A stretch of DNA of 64,000 bases from Oenanthe sinensis (taxonomy: Eukaryota; Streptophyta; Magnoliopsida; Apiales; Apiaceae), in contig CM053810.1 of NCBI GenBank assembly GCA_028671895.1, forward strand, positions 65,101,501-65,165,500, in the 5' to 3' direction. The notes beneath the pieces are model-generated. The model ran no database searches, was not told where the DNA came from, and saw only the letters and a list, made by a program, of their open reading frames with translations. The stretch's first letter is position 1, and each line of letters opens with the position of its first letter. This document shows, in pieces, positions 24,101 to 36,774 of the stretch. Made by a program: the position numbers and the translations under genes.

Positions 24101-26011
24101 TTCAACCATTTTTATCATGTAACTATATATATCTGAACATGTAAAGATAGATTCATTCTTCAGGTCTGACTTATCTTCACACGTTTTCGGGACGATGTGT
24201 AATACATAGAGATGTAAAATCGAGCAACATATTAATGGATCAGAGCATGAACGCCAAAGTAGCAGACTTTGGCTTCTCAAAATATGCAACTCAAGAGGGG
24301 GATAGTGCGGCTTCTTTAGAAGTAAGGGGAACAGCTGGATACTTGGATCCAGAGTAAGTATATTATTAGTTACTGACATCATAATATGCAACCAATAGTC
24401 CGATAGTATGTTCACATGAAAATGATATGCACAGCTATAGAGTAAATACTTATAATACTTGTTGGAAAATCCACCAAGTGATTTGTCACAAGATATTTTT
24501 TTAGCAATATTTCTAAATGTTATTAAGACCCTAGCATGCAGGCTAGTTTAAACATATTAGGAGCATACAGCATATGGTATTTCTAGGGTGAGAAGTATGG
24601 TGATATATGAACCCCGGCCTGTCCTACATTTATGCGGTCAACCAGTGTCTCAACCCTTGTCATGCGACTGATGCTTGCTCATGAACTAACAATCTACTGA
24701 ACATCATAATTTGCACCTTTCAGGTATTACTCAACCCAACATTTGACTGCAAAAAGTGATGTCTTTAGTTTTGGAGTCGTCCTACTCGAGATTATAAGTG
24801 GAAGAGAACCTCTCAACGTGCAAAGGCCACGCAACGAGTGGAGCTTAGTTGAATGGGTACGATCTGACATTATTTAAAACGGTGCATATTGTGGTCAGCT
24901 GGGAAAAAATCTGTTTTTGCTTATAGATAATTAAAAACTTAATTAACATGTGAAGATTTCACAAGTTTAGCTATATTTCCACAACTACAGTAAGTTTTGA
25001 AAGATTAAAGTAATTAATAATTCTTAAAACCTTTCGTAATTGATTGGAAAAGTAACTCTTTTATAATTTCATAACACCATGATCTTCCATTTTCTTAATA
25101 TGAAGTACAAATGGGCCAAGTATTTTAAAACCATGTAAGATATACCGAACACATACACACTATTTATACAATATACTTGTACTTTGTACACAAAAACTTA
25201 AATATACAACATTTCTAAATTTATCATTCTGTTTTTATCTTTGGCACCATTTATGAATTATAATTGGTCCAGAATCAATCTGTAACAAATGTGTCCATTC
25301 TGGAAAGAAAGTGTGGTACATAGTATAAATATGATATAACTGAATAAGCCAATGAGAAGCACCCCAACATTGTAGGAGACAGATCATTTGACCATCTACA
25401 AAAAGGCAGAGAGGCCTATATTTTATATACTGCTTGAATGGAAAAAATTCTATTAACAGCTTCAGTTGGTTCTAGATTTAATAATAGTAAGCTACCTGCT
25501 ATAGGTTAAGAGTTTTGTCAATAGTTGTACGGATTACTGAAAATTATACAGCTAACATTTAGATTTAAAATGGTGTCACTACAGAGAATGCTGTGCCTTA
25601 GGTTAGTTCTACTTAAATTAGATTGATTTTTTTATTTTGGGTCTTAATCCAACTCCTCTTTCAATACAGGCAAAACCTTATATACGGAACTCAAGAATTG
25701 ATGAAATAGTTGATCCTAACATAAAGGGAGCATATCATGCAGAAGCTATGTGGAGAGTGGTAGAGGTAGCATTGCATTGTATAGAGACTTTTTCTGCATA
25801 CCGACCGAGCATGGTTGACATTGTACGTGAGTTAGAAGATGCTTTGATTATAGAGAATAATGCATCTGAATATCTCAAGTCCATGGACAGCTTAGGAGGA
25901 TCCTATCGCTTCTCCATAGAAAGAACGATCGTTATTCCACCCACTCCAACTCCAACAGAAACAGAAACTTCACCCATCCTCTCACAACCTTCTCCTCCAC
26001 AACCAAGATAA
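18120..26011 (+). CDS. SYMRK: SYMRK, symbiosis receptor-like kinase (malectin-like / LRR RLK), 15 exons, 929 aa
   Basis: Exons: 18120-18213, 18813-19335, 19888-20363, 20511-20661, 20753-20824, 20933-21001, 21115-21186, 21380-21451, 21556-21728, 22416-22642, 23066-23192, 23277-23345, 24164-24353, 24724-24856 and 25670-26011. Phases join throughout; intron 12 has a GC donor, the rest are GT-AG. The start MMGSSDYWTREVLTCSTLCI gives a signal peptide ending near TTYAQ. Then come a malectin-like domain (about 32-400), the motif SWYGDPCLPLPW, three LRR exons of 72, 69 and 72 bp plus a 72-bp cap exon, a transmembrane helix (about 524-546) and a kinase. Kinase residues: GEGGFG 606-611, Lys627, HRD 723-725, DFG 743-745, RGTAGYLDPEYY. 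The C-terminus EDALIIENNASEYLKSMDSL and final PQPR are SYMRK hallmarks. In known plants SYMRK acts at the plasma membrane upstream of Ca2+ spiking in arbuscular mycorrhiza and nodulation. No lesion is seen. Introns 9, 13 and 14 carry repeats. Confidence 0.96.
22135..22225 (+). mobile_element. Possible tRNA-derived SINE fragment in SYMRK intron 9
   Basis: TAGCCTAGTGG at 22140-22150 fits a pol III A box (TRGYNNANNGG), and GGATTCAATTC about 40 bp later resembles a B box. Between them is a run of 13 C's (22162-22174). No target-site duplication was found, so only a fragment is claimed. Confidence 0.4.
23493..23634. repeat. 71-bp tandem duplication in SYMRK intron 12
   Basis: Two direct copies with a shift of 71 bp, both starting ttaagcagtacacatc and running through gaaaacttta and ataact. 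They are about 85-90% identical by eye. Confidence 0.85.
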
Positions 26012-27062
26012 ATAGATAATGCTCGAGAGAAAGTGGAAATCCTTCACTCTTGTATAGGGGGTTTGGTACTTCATGTCCACTTGATATTCTCAACCCAAAA
26101 AGTATCTGTGTCACTTCTATGGATATAAGTTTGACGTATATGTATCACTTCTTTGGATATAAGTTTGACATATTTTTGCATGTTATCCAGATATCTATGA
26201 TTCAACAAAAATGCCGAGAACTATATGGCCCAAATTACTACTATGGACGATGAAATACCTCCTCCAGTTTAGCTTTAATAGTATAGTATTAATTGATAAG
26301 TAATTAAGTGTATGCAGTTTATACAATTTACGAAATTCATATAACATATTTTGTATTTGTATAATATAGAAGAAGAGACTAAGATTGAGTAGAACAGGCA
26401 AACTAGAAGTAACCTAGATAGAGTCAAGTGAAGAGAAGGAGAAACGGAAGAGAAAAAGATAAAGAGGAGAGGGAAGAGAACATAACAGGTCTGAGGTCCA
26501 ATATAAACCAGAGAAGAGAGACATGGATGGTAGAGCATGGGCATGTTACATCTACAGATAGGTTTCCTTCAATTCTATTTTCTTTTCAAATGACCCCATA
26601 TATAAGTGTCTTTTTCTTTCTTTCTTTCTTTCTTTTAAAAAAAAAAGGCTAATTACCGGGTAAAGGACGTGGCATCTTCAACATTGATTGGATTCGTGGT
26701 GAACGCCATAGCAGCCAACAATAAGGAGATCTGTAATAAGTATGCTCATGGCGCACCACAGCCCCATATAGTATCGTGTGGGAGATGCCATAACAAAGTG
26801 GTCACAAACATAGTGCATCCATTCACAAGAATATATGTGCAACATATAGCAAGAAAACACAAAATTACAATAATATACCACTCAAATATGTGTATGTGTG
26901 GAGAATAATAACTTTGCATCTGTTCTCGATAAGATAATGTAGATCCACAAAAGCATACAAATATATAAGACCAGGAATGATTGCAGGAACACGATATTTG
27001 TTCATAGACATAATGGATGCTTACATGTAAGCTCTTCTCTAAAAATCCATTATCCAGTAAAT
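26012..27062. other. 3' flank of SYMRK and of BRK1
   Basis: The two genes converge here. Just after the SYMRK stop, 26111-26178 holds two copies of a 34-bp unit (tcacttct-t-ggatataagtttgac). A (TTTC)n tract lies at about 26612-26635. Short ORFs show no family features. Confidence 0.5.
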
Positions 27063-28113
27063 TTATGTCGTGAATAAAGATGGGTTGGCCGTAGCTGCAC
27101 CAACTTGAACTTCAAGCAATTCTAGGCGCCGTTCCAGTGTGTCAAGTTTCTCATTTAGTGATGCCAATTTGCTCTTTGTAGTGGCCTCTGGAAGACAACA
27201 ATTAGACTGTAAGATGATCTGATAATTCAGGAAAGTTCCAAAACACATGTTTGTTGGCCGTGTCAAGTGGCGTGTGCATATATATATATATAGTAATCGT
27301 AGGCCAAATATAACAAACTATATAAACAAAATCAAAACAATTAGTCCTTGTAAAAATGATTAGTAAATAAGTCTGCAGATGTTAATCACTTTATTTAATA
27401 TAAGATCAGGTGCTGATATTCAAAGGATACCTAAAGATGTTAAGGCACCTGAGCATATATAATAATATAACTATATAAGAGCAAGTCCAATGCTAATGCT
27501 AGGATGGCTATAGCTATTTCTATATTTTGGCACCAAGCAAAAAGTGATTTTTGGTGCTAAAATAAAACTCATCACTTTACGCATTTCCCCATTCAATTAT
27601 AATTATGCATTGGATGGATCATATTGTGATTCCAGTTGTATATTTTGGCGATGCATTCAATTTAGCTATGCATTACATTGGTCTAAGTGAAGCAAACTTT
27701 AATCACACATCAAAATCAAATATGGTACATGTTCTGAGCACACTGTGTAAGCTTCAATAGAACTAAGAATAAATGTTCAAGTAGAATATACAATAAAAAG
27801 ACTGTTGAGAATCGAAGACATTTCACAAAATAATTATTACAGTTTGGAGCTGGATCAAATTGTATAACAGTGAGTTGAGTGCATAATTGAGGAAATTAAT
27901 TTAGGAATAATCAGAAGCAAAAGCAGATCAGTAGATGAAACGAAAATACAGCATGTAATAAATGCCAGAGAGAGAGAGAGAGAGTACCGAATTGGATGAG
28001 GAAATCGAATAAGCGACGGACATTAAGAGAGATGTTAGAAATGAATTCACGATTCTCCCAATCTGCTTGTACTGCTATTCCCACGTTCACCGCGTTTGTT
28101 ATTCCACCTGCTC

Positions 28114-28120
<7 letters not shown>
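27063..28120 (-). CDS. BRK1: BRICK1 (BRK1/HSPC300), SCAR/WAVE complex subunit, 2 exons, 85 aa
   Basis: Exon 1 is 28120-27988 and exon 2 is 27187-27063, with GT-AG borders and phase 1. The protein begins MARAGGITNAVNVGIAVQAD, continues WENREFISNISLNVRRLFDF and ends in a coiled coil with LASLNEKLDTLERRLELLEV and the tail ATANPSLFTT. The full length, 85 aa, and the sequence match plant BRK1. BRK1 stabilises SCAR proteins in the five-subunit SCAR/WAVE complex, which activates ARP2/3 actin nucleation at the cell cortex in trichomes, pavement cells and root hairs. The single 800-bp intron contains a Tourist-like MITE. A (GA)16 tract on the coding strand abuts the ATG directly (28121-28152). Confidence 0.97.
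27479..27683. mobile_element. Tourist/PIF-like MITE in the BRK1 intron
   Basis: The ends are GAGCAAGTCCAATGCTAATG and, in reverse, GACCAATGTAATGCATAGC, imperfect inverted repeats of the type seen in PIF/Harbinger MITEs. They are flanked by TAA at 27476-27478 and 27684-27686, the expected 3-bp duplication. The element is 205 bp with no coding sequence. Confidence 0.6.

Positions 28121-28152
<32 letters not shown>
28121..28152. repeat. (CT)16 microsatellite abutting the BRK1 start codon
   Basis: A perfect CT run on the + strand, that is (AG)16 in the BRK1 5' UTR immediately before the ATG. A second tract, (AG)9 on the + strand, lies at 27967-27984 just inside the intron. GA/CT tracts in 5' UTRs are common in plants and can bind BPC/GAGA-binding proteins. 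Confidence 0.9.
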
Positions 28153-28155
<3 letters not shown>

Positions 28156-29593
28156 TTGGGTAAAGAGTGGAGCGCTATAGATACAGACCACGCCGTATAT
28201 GTAATAATGTACTTATCTATTTAACTTTTTACTGTCTTTTACAGTAGTAGGTACTTTTTTAATTTTAAAAGAATAAAAAAGGAAATTTTGCATTGCTTAT
28301 AATAATAAAATATTATACTCCAATTTTGATATAAATACTGTTTGCCCACATAATTACTGTGATATATAATATGAATATAAATTTAATTAAAATAAATTGA
28401 ACACAATTTTCCTAATGATAGAACACTATTTTCCAATTTCCAACTTAAGACATGAGCGTTGTTAGAATTTTCTAAACATAGAAAATAAAGAGAGTTGCAG
28501 TAGTGACTTGTGACTGGTTGCTTGACTTAACAGTTTGGGAAACACTAAAAACATTAGAAAATTCTGACTACTCGCGAGTTACGAGGACACCAATACGCCT
28601 GTTTGGCGACTATTTCCGGAAAAAACAGGTATGTATGTATTTTTTCTGAAAATAAGTAATTTATTTTTTATTTTGAAAATAATATTTGATTTTAAAATTC
28701 TAAAATAAATATTTATCTTTTAAAAAAAATATAAAAATATGTAAAAAATAAAAATAAAATAAGTTACTTATTTTAAATTTAAGAAACTCCAAACGCCACA
28801 AAAACCGCTTTTTCTTTCCACAAAATTAACATATTCCACCCTTGGACAGGACATCTCATCTCGTAGGTGATTGTAAAGTTTTTAAGCTTGTTTTGTACTT
28901 GGTAGTTATTTGTGGAAGTGAAACTGTAGAAGTCAGTTGTTTATTACTGTTTAACAGCACCATTTCAGTTGTACATGCCCACAGCCACAACCTCAAGGCC
29001 ACAACTGCCGCTATCATGTTTTCACTTCTAACTTTTCTCAAGGAAATGTTAAATTGACAATCGGATGTCAAAACACCAATAAAGAAAGGCAGAAAGGAGA
29101 CAGAACCCCATTCTTGGGGAATCAGACATGTAACCAACTGATCCACCAAAAATGTACTGCTCATTAGCATGTATAACAACTTCATGAAAGGTAACAGATA
29201 TTTCACATATCACTGCTACATCATTGGGCAAGATACCCTGAAGGATTTCAGGAGCTAACCTTTAATAAAGTTAAAAACTCAGAACTATTTTACCATAAAG
29301 TTAATATTTAAATTAAGTAGAAAAAGAAGAAAAAAGTACTAAGAGATGGGAATTTCTTGTACAGGATCATCCTAATGAAGAAAGCATGCTGTTGCTTTTC
29401 CTTCAAACTAGAATTAAAATTTTTAATTTTTTGCTTAGATCTGGGCAGACAAATAGGTTGAAATTTTTCTCTGTAGGTGCTGGCAGTTGGTCTCAAAAAA
29501 CTGGAGGCTGGACCAACAATTTAGTATATCATTCCTTCCTAAAATCCTTACAAGTTTCAGTATACTGGCTGTATAGAATCTCGTAACCTAGAT
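28153..29593. other. Spacer: BRK1 upstream region and oligopeptidase 3' flank
   Basis: Apart from a MITE-like block at 28595-28800, it contains short ORFs without family features and no RNA gene that I recognise. Confidence 0.5.
28595..28800. mobile_element. MITE-like dispersed repeat, copy 1
   Basis: An AT-rich block with inverted ends (TGTTTGGCGAC... and, reversed, TGGCGTTTGGAGT...). The internal stretch ttttattttgaaaataatat is shared with 36933-37100. Copy 1 looks complete but has no clear target-site duplication. Confidence 0.5.
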
Positions 29594-32500
29594 TCATACA
29601 GAAACTGCTAACAAGCCATTGTGTCGGAGCAAGGGCTCAGGAGATGGTTCACGCCCTCGGAAATCCACAAAAACCTGAAAAAAGTAAATCCAAAAATTTA
29701 CTACCATGGTCTGGACTAGCAAATCAAGTTTTTACAAATTTGGTCTCATCTTACATCTAGTGGTGCTTTGCCACCTCCAAGAGCTAGTATGGTCTCCCGG
29801 AATTTCTGCCCAGTTTCTTTCACAGCCTGTTGGAAAGACAAACCCTTTAGTATGGTAACTCAGTTGTTTGACACAAACTAACAAAAAAGAGCTACATTAA
29901 AGGCAATCATAACTCAAATGTTAGGTGTGCAGTATAAAATCAATAAACATCTACATATCTTTTATAATTACTTCTGGTACAGCTAATTTCACTTCATATC
30001 AATCATCTCCAGAAAACTGATAATTTTGAATTTCTATTAGCTCTCAAGGGTCATTCCAAGGGATCTTTGGTCTAACATGATGTTTTCAGAAGGTAAATCT
30101 TCTGGATAACCAGAAGTTTTCAATTTGCGTGAAAAATAGTTGTCAAATACTTTGCAATTTGCATGCATTGATAGGATTAAAAATGTTTGTGATTGATTAA
30201 GAAAAAAATCAGGCTCTGCCTGAAAAATTTGAAAGTGATGAATTTATAACAAAGCACGTAATATCTAATTATGGCCCCTGGCGCTAACATAAATGACAAC
30301 AGGTCCACCAAATTCAGTAAAATCTAAAATGAATTAGTCTTCTCTAATTAGGTGACCCCCGTGGTTTCCTGAAAACTACAGTTATTTCTACTAGTACCAA
30401 AGAATTTATGGTTGAAGAGATGGACAAATTGGAGTAGCAATTTTAATGAAATGGAATTATAGGTAATAATAGTTCCTACAATGGAGATGCTAGCAACATA
30501 GGAAAGAACAACAGCATCAAAATATCTAAAATCTTCAAGAAAAAAGCTTTATGTTACCCTTTGGATATTCAAGTTATCGAATAAAAAAATTGTCTAAACA
30601 ACAGCATACCTTAATGTCATTTAAACCAGCATCCTCAAATGCAGAGAAAGCATCAGCAGACAATACCTCAGCCCACTGCCAAAATCAAACAGTCAATATT
30701 AGAATACTAAGAGAATTTATTAAAAGTACCTTTCACTAGAATCACTCCCAGGTCTAGATACTTTTAAAGCAACCTTGAAACATATTTTTTAGGCTTCCAA
30801 CGGATACAAAAGAATTATATACATTTCATAACTTGGTGAGGAAGCAAGCTTGCAGCAGATATCAACCAGACATACTAAGACTGACTTTATATTGGAAAGT
30901 ATCAGAAACAGAAACATAATAATGTACTAGGAATTTATTTACGGAACGGGATAAGAATACTAACAAATACTAACTTAACATATATAGATATAGATATAGT
31001 GGCCCTAAATATATTTATTATACAACATCCCTTTCTCTGAGCATTCTTTATGATACACGTATCGGTGAAATGACTTCATATAATTTTTTCTATAGTGGCC
31101 TTTAGAAGAAAAGCATGTAAAAAAAAATCATTTTGAGAAATAGACAAGTTAACAATTTTAAACCATGCAATCCTAAAAAAGAAGTTAGAAATACACATAA
31201 GAGAGAAAATTTGTAATTCCTACCTTGTAACTATAGTATCCAGCTGCATATCCGCCTGTTAATCCAATTGTTCCACCAGACCCAAAAAAAAAAAAAAATA
31301 CCCCAAGAGAAAGATGAAAGAATATATTAAATTCTAAAAAGTTTTAACATGCAAACTAGACGCTAGTTGATGATAAAGTAAAATTACAAGGAAGAAATTA
31401 CCTGCAAAAATATGGCTAAATCCACAAAGAAACCTATCCTCTGGAAGTGGAGGGATCACTTGCGTTTTCTGGCTTACTCTTTGATCAACATCGTAGATAG
31501 ATTCAGACCCCCCAGGTACATACTTTGTGTGCAGCTCCAAATCAAGACTAGCAAATCTTATCTGCATAAAATTATGCAAGCAAGAAAAGAAACAAAAAAT
31601 GAGAAAAATTGTAGCATCTTCTTTGCAACTAATAATTCGTAAGCCTTCAGTATTATATTCTGCTAACAGATTAGCAAATAACACATCCCAGAATTTATCC
31701 ATACAGTGAAAACTGAAAACCCAAATTTTAATGCTCTTACAGCATAAAAGTAAGGGGATGTTTTCATTGACCTGGCGAAGACTTTGTGAGCCTGCACGGA
31801 AAGTCCTAGCTGCAAGAAGCTTCAAATAGATATCTTCTGGGAGAGTCTCCCCAGTTTCATAATGCTTTGCGATGCTCATCAAAGTATCCCTGTAACAATA
31901 AATATGAAAATTAGGAGTCATTCATTTTTAATTTTTAAGAAGAGAGGGAATTCTGCTAGTTATTGCTAGAAAATACAGTACTAATGAAGTCACTAAGGCA
32001 TCCATGTTCAACAAACAAGGATGTGGGCATGTGCTAGCCCACAGAACCAGTAACTTCTTTAATCGTTCTACTACATATCCCTCCAAGTGCCTGGACTCCC
32101 CCCTGAAGATATTAACAGTTGACACTTGTTTTGGAAATCGATATTTGTAGGATCCAGAAGTTTAACTACAATTGATTGTAATTTCTACAAAGATCTGGAA
32201 GAACAATATACATGCATGGAAAAAATACCTAGGTATACTGTGCATGCCTAAACATTTGATGGAAAAAACTAAACACTCATATCAACATCAAGGAGTAAAT
32301 CAAAAGCAGCTAGAATGATGTGAGAAACTTCAAACTAGAAAGTCAATTAGCATCATTTATAATCCTAAACACACTCAACTGTAAAATTGAACACTCTTAC
32401 CTATGGTAACAACTGATTTTTTCAGTACTGCTCTTTAGTGGGATAAGTTACTTCTATTATTGAAATAATAAAACAGACGTTATCAAATATATTTAGAATA

Positions 32501-35500
32501 TTAATTAAAAAGTGTACCTGTGGTAACACCAATTTTCCATGAATTGTGAAGGTAATTCAACAGCATCCCACTCGATGCCCCTAATACCAGCTACAAGACC
32601 CTCATCTTGTTTCGTTAACATGTGCTGGAGTGCATGACCAAATTCATGGAAGACAGTTTCAACCTGAAAATTAGGCAGTTCAGAGTCGAAATATTGTTAA
32701 CCGTGTAGATAGCATGATGTAGAAATTATCACCAATTGCCTGTATTTAAAGCATACCCACCCAAAAGTATACACTCTTACCTCGCGGAAAGTCATAAGGC
32801 TAGGCTTGTCACCAACTGGAGGCATTTGATTGCACACCATATGCGCAACAGGCAACCTAGCGGAAACACCGTCGCGTGAAAGCACGCGGCTTCGAGCAAC
32901 GACCTCATCCATCCATGCTCCTCCACGCTTTTCAGATGGACGAGAATAGGGATCAAAGTAGAAGTACGCAATAGGACTTCCAGAAGAATCCTTTACACAA
33001 TAAAATCTGACGTCGTTATTCCACACCTAGAAAACAATAACAAAATATTATCAGTTAAGCTACATTTCCTGCTACATGACAAGAAAACTCACTGCAACAT
33101 AAAACCATGTTTACCGGAGCTAAACCATCAGCCGACTCTACCGTAACTCCAAAGAGCATCTTAGCAAGGTTAAAAAGGCCATCCATAACTTTAGGCAATG
33201 AGAAATAAGGACGTAATTCTTCCTGTATAAATCCGAGTAGTAGTACATCAGCACATCCATACAAAAGATTTATATGAAAAACTCTATTTACACAGCACAA
33301 GCAGAACAAAAAACAAACAGAAAACGGTATTTGAGAAGCGTCACTATAGTCGTAGAGTTAAAAAGTTCCAATAGCAAGACTGAAATTATAAAAAATCTAG
33401 AAGGTATTGAAACTTAAAATGAAACCTATAGATAGTTTTTAAAAGAATAGAAACCCTGCACGATATAGAATACATACAGAAGATTACAGATCTGATAAAA
33501 CAATTTTCAAGAGCATGAAGTGAGGATCCTGGCTAAATGGAGAGCTTTGATGGCAGCTTACAGCAATGCCGCATCTAGAATGTATATCAGACACTAGCAC
33601 TAGCATAACAAACACAAGCCCAATGTACTGTATTTCAGAATGACACAACCCAAGTACTTTAGAATCATAAATATATTAGTATAACATAATAATTTGGAGT
33701 CGGCCGAGTCGCCACACAATGGAATCTGGTCGTCATATATTTTGTGCTTGTTTGGTTAACATTCATTTAGCCAAGAACTTTAAATACCTAGGAAGTCCTA
33801 TTTTATAATAATGTTTGGTTAACATTTATATAGGAAGTTCTGCTTCCTGGGAAGTTGCTCACCTACCCTACCCTTAGTGACTTGTACTTCCTAGGAAGTG
33901 CAAATACTTACCAAACAAAAATGTACACTTCCAAGGAATTTCATATAGGAATTAGAATACCCATGAATTATAACATTCATAGGAAGTAAATACCCATAAT
34001 TAACCAAACAAGCTCTTTATCAACTGGTTAACGAGCCTCAAGAGATATATATACAACAATGAATATAATGGGTGTGCATGCTGCATAAGTTATCAGTGGT
34101 GAAACTTACATTTGGAAGGACAGAGATAACTAACCTCATTTATTTCATATTTTGATTCACGTAGCCTCTCACTCCAAAACGTTATATCCCAATGGGTCAA
34201 ATCATCAGTTTCTGAAGCACCTTGATCTTTTGCGAATCGCTTCAATTCTTCCATATCTACCAAAATCAAAACATTTCATTTATCTTGTAAAATAAAATCA
34301 TGAGTGCTACATGCCAAGATCAAAGCAGATCAGACAACTGTACAATGTATCTGAAGGTTGCAAAATTGTATTGAAATTACACCTACATATTACCTTTTAC
34401 AGCTGCATCCCAGGAAGCAGCACGAATCTTTTCAAGGAGTTCTTCTGCTTTAGCAACAGTAGCCATCTTGGTTGCCATACTTACCTGATAACTTCACCTT
34501 ATAAGCATGTCTCAAAAAGCATACTACAAGAGACTAGGATTCATACCTCAGCATAATTGTTATAGCCTAGAAGCTTAGCTTTTTCCGATCTAAGCTTCAG
34601 TATTTGATCAATAATTCCTGTATTATCAAGCTCACCACTAGAAGCGCGGGTTATATAAGCAAGGTATACTTCCTTGCGCAAGGCTCGATTTTTAGCATGT
34701 TGCATGACGGACATAAAACTTGGAGCATCCAATGTTATTACCCATGGGCCATCTTCAGCAGTAGCATTTTCATGCCCCTGTTGTAATATACACAGATGTA
34801 CATGAGTTGAAAAGCAATTTACTATATGTAACATGCAACTGCAAACTGATGTATGATTTCTATTTCAGTGCAGAGTACCTTGGACACTGCTGTTTGTGCA
34901 CCCAGCCCTAAAGCAGTACCTGGCAACCCTTCAATATCTTTCTTCTCAGTTATAAGTTTTTCAAACTTCTTAGTGGCGTCTAAAACATGCTCCCCAAATT
35001 TTTCACTAAGCTTCACCAGTTCCTGCAATCAAAAACATGAGGATCCAATATCATCAGTACCAACTTTCACATCAGTCACATACTCGCATTCCAATGCTGA
35101 ATTTTTAATGCCAATCCATTGCTCTGGCTAAGAAATAATAAAATATGAACCTAGAACAGATCTACTTATCGACATCATTCAAATGCACGAAAACCTTTAA
35201 TATTAATCCTAGTCTTAACAGTTTCTATGACAAATTTAAAAAAGGAACACAAAACTATATATAAATCCCTGTACAAGCCTCACTTATCTAATTTCTCCAT
35301 AAAGATGATTCGGATATAAATCTTGGTTGAATGCATAGTAAGTTGGTAAAGCTTACCTGTTCAATTTTGTTGAACTGGTCCCTTTTATCATCTTCAAGTG
35401 AGACACCATTAAGAACAGCCTCCTTTATTTGAGCTGCATATATTGGAAACACAAGTCGTGGGGATAATATCAATAACTCATATATCACAAAATGGGAACT

Positions 35501-36774
35501 AGTATGATGAAGGACATTTGTGATTCAAACTCTTGAAGAAAAACATTCATAGATCATGTGAATATGTGATACTTCGAGATAAGCATCATTTTCCTCGCTA
35601 AATAAAGTTCTTGAGATGGCAGAAAGTCTTTTAGAGACAAAAGTCACAAAACTGAATGAATGACAAGGTGTGATGGATAACTTTAGTGTAACTGTCTAAA
35701 ATGTATGCATGTTTAAAAACAGATTACAATAAAATTCATGAAATTTAATACTGTCTGTATTACGCCTGTCACTCTTAGACTGGGTCATAAATAGAATCCC
35801 GAAACAACTGTCAAAATAAAGAATTTACATACTATATAACACTCACATTCAACTATACGCTTCCGAGCATCACTTAGTTTTTCCCAATCAGGAGATTCTT
35901 TGATAGCCTTAAATGCATTATAAATTGGTTTACTTTGTCCCAACTTCAGCTCAAACTTGACCTTTTCAGGCTGAAAGCAGAAATAATAATACATAATTCA
36001 CTATAATACACTTCAATTTGATAAACCAGTAACTAAATTCCAACGAATTATTAAAAAGATATACTACTGCATAAGCACACGTCAATTGTCAAACTTAATA
36101 CAAAAACTCGAGTACACAACAAAAGTAATCAATCTATACTACCTGAATTTCTTCGATAGCAGCACGGAGTTCAGGAGTATCTTTAACAGACTTGAGATGA
36201 TTAACAGCTCCCCAAACCACCTGCAACCGATCAATCAGCTTCTCCAACGGCTCCACCAGCTTCGGCCACGACGGTTCCAAACTGCTCTCCAATTCAACCA
36301 ATTCATCTTCCTAATCAAAAAAATTCAAAGCCTCTTCCATTACATACACACTCCACAAATCTACACATACACGCCGATATATCTATAATCTAATCACAAT
36401 AACTATACAATAGATACGATACTTACGACTTTCTTGAGCAACGCACGAACACCAGGACGGACGTGATCAGCGGTAACGCAATCGAACGGCGGGAAATCAA
36501 AGTCCTTCAAGAGAGGATTGTTTTGATCGATGACGGACATTGTCGGAGAATCGGAGACGCCGGAGATAGCGGTGGTTATACGACGGTTGGAGGCGGTGGA
36601 CTTGCGGCGGGGGAGGCAGAGAGAGAAAGAAGAGGACCAGAGGGGACAAGGATGGGATTTACGAAGATGTTTGGGGATAAAAGAGAGAGCAGAGTGAGGC
36701 GGTTTTTTTAAGTAATAGCAAAGAGGTAGAGAACGAGAGAGAGAAGAAGAAATGGATGAGATGCGGCTCGCCAT
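29594..36774 (-). CDS. OOP: Organellar oligopeptidase (M3A metallopeptidase, thimet type), 17 exons, 777 aa
   Basis: Exons: 36774-36427, 36310-36143, 35970-35847, 35433-35357, 35022-34879, 34777-34547, 34484-34394, 34256-34135, 33222-33115, 33026-32781, 32663-32518, 31889-31772, 31561-31402, 31255-31224, 30675-30610, 29826-29755 and 29674-29594. The start MASRISSISSSLSRSLPLCY opens a Ser/Arg-rich targeting peptide. The M3 zinc site is HEFGH at residues about 559-563, with the third ligand Glu about 589 in EWDAVELPSQFMENW. Other family blocks are AYFYFDPYSRPSEKRGGAWM, HMVCNQMPPVGDKPSLMTF, ELHTKYVPGG, GYAAGYYSY and VDFRGREPSPEPLLRH. Length is close to Arabidopsis At5g65620 (OOP/TOP1). The family degrades 8-23-residue peptides, including cleaved presequences, in mitochondria and chloroplasts after PreP. 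No lesion is visible. Intron 8 contains a MITE. The in-frame ATG upstream (36879) adds no targeting sequence, so I prefer 36774. Confidence 0.95.
33746..34013. mobile_element. MITE in oligopeptidase intron 8
   Basis: The block starts GCTTGTTTGGTTAAC and ends GTTAACCAAACAAGC-like (ttaaccaaacaagc), a perfect 14-bp terminal inverted repeat. The interior repeats cctaggaagt / aggaagt motifs in both orientations. It is 268 bp with no ORF. A target-site duplication could not be assigned, so the superfamily (hAT or PIF) is uncertain. Confidence 0.6.

Noticed and set aside
24074..24415. 113-codon ORF on the - strand
   Set aside because: It is the shadow of SYMRK exon 13, whose + frame codes the catalytic loop and DFG.
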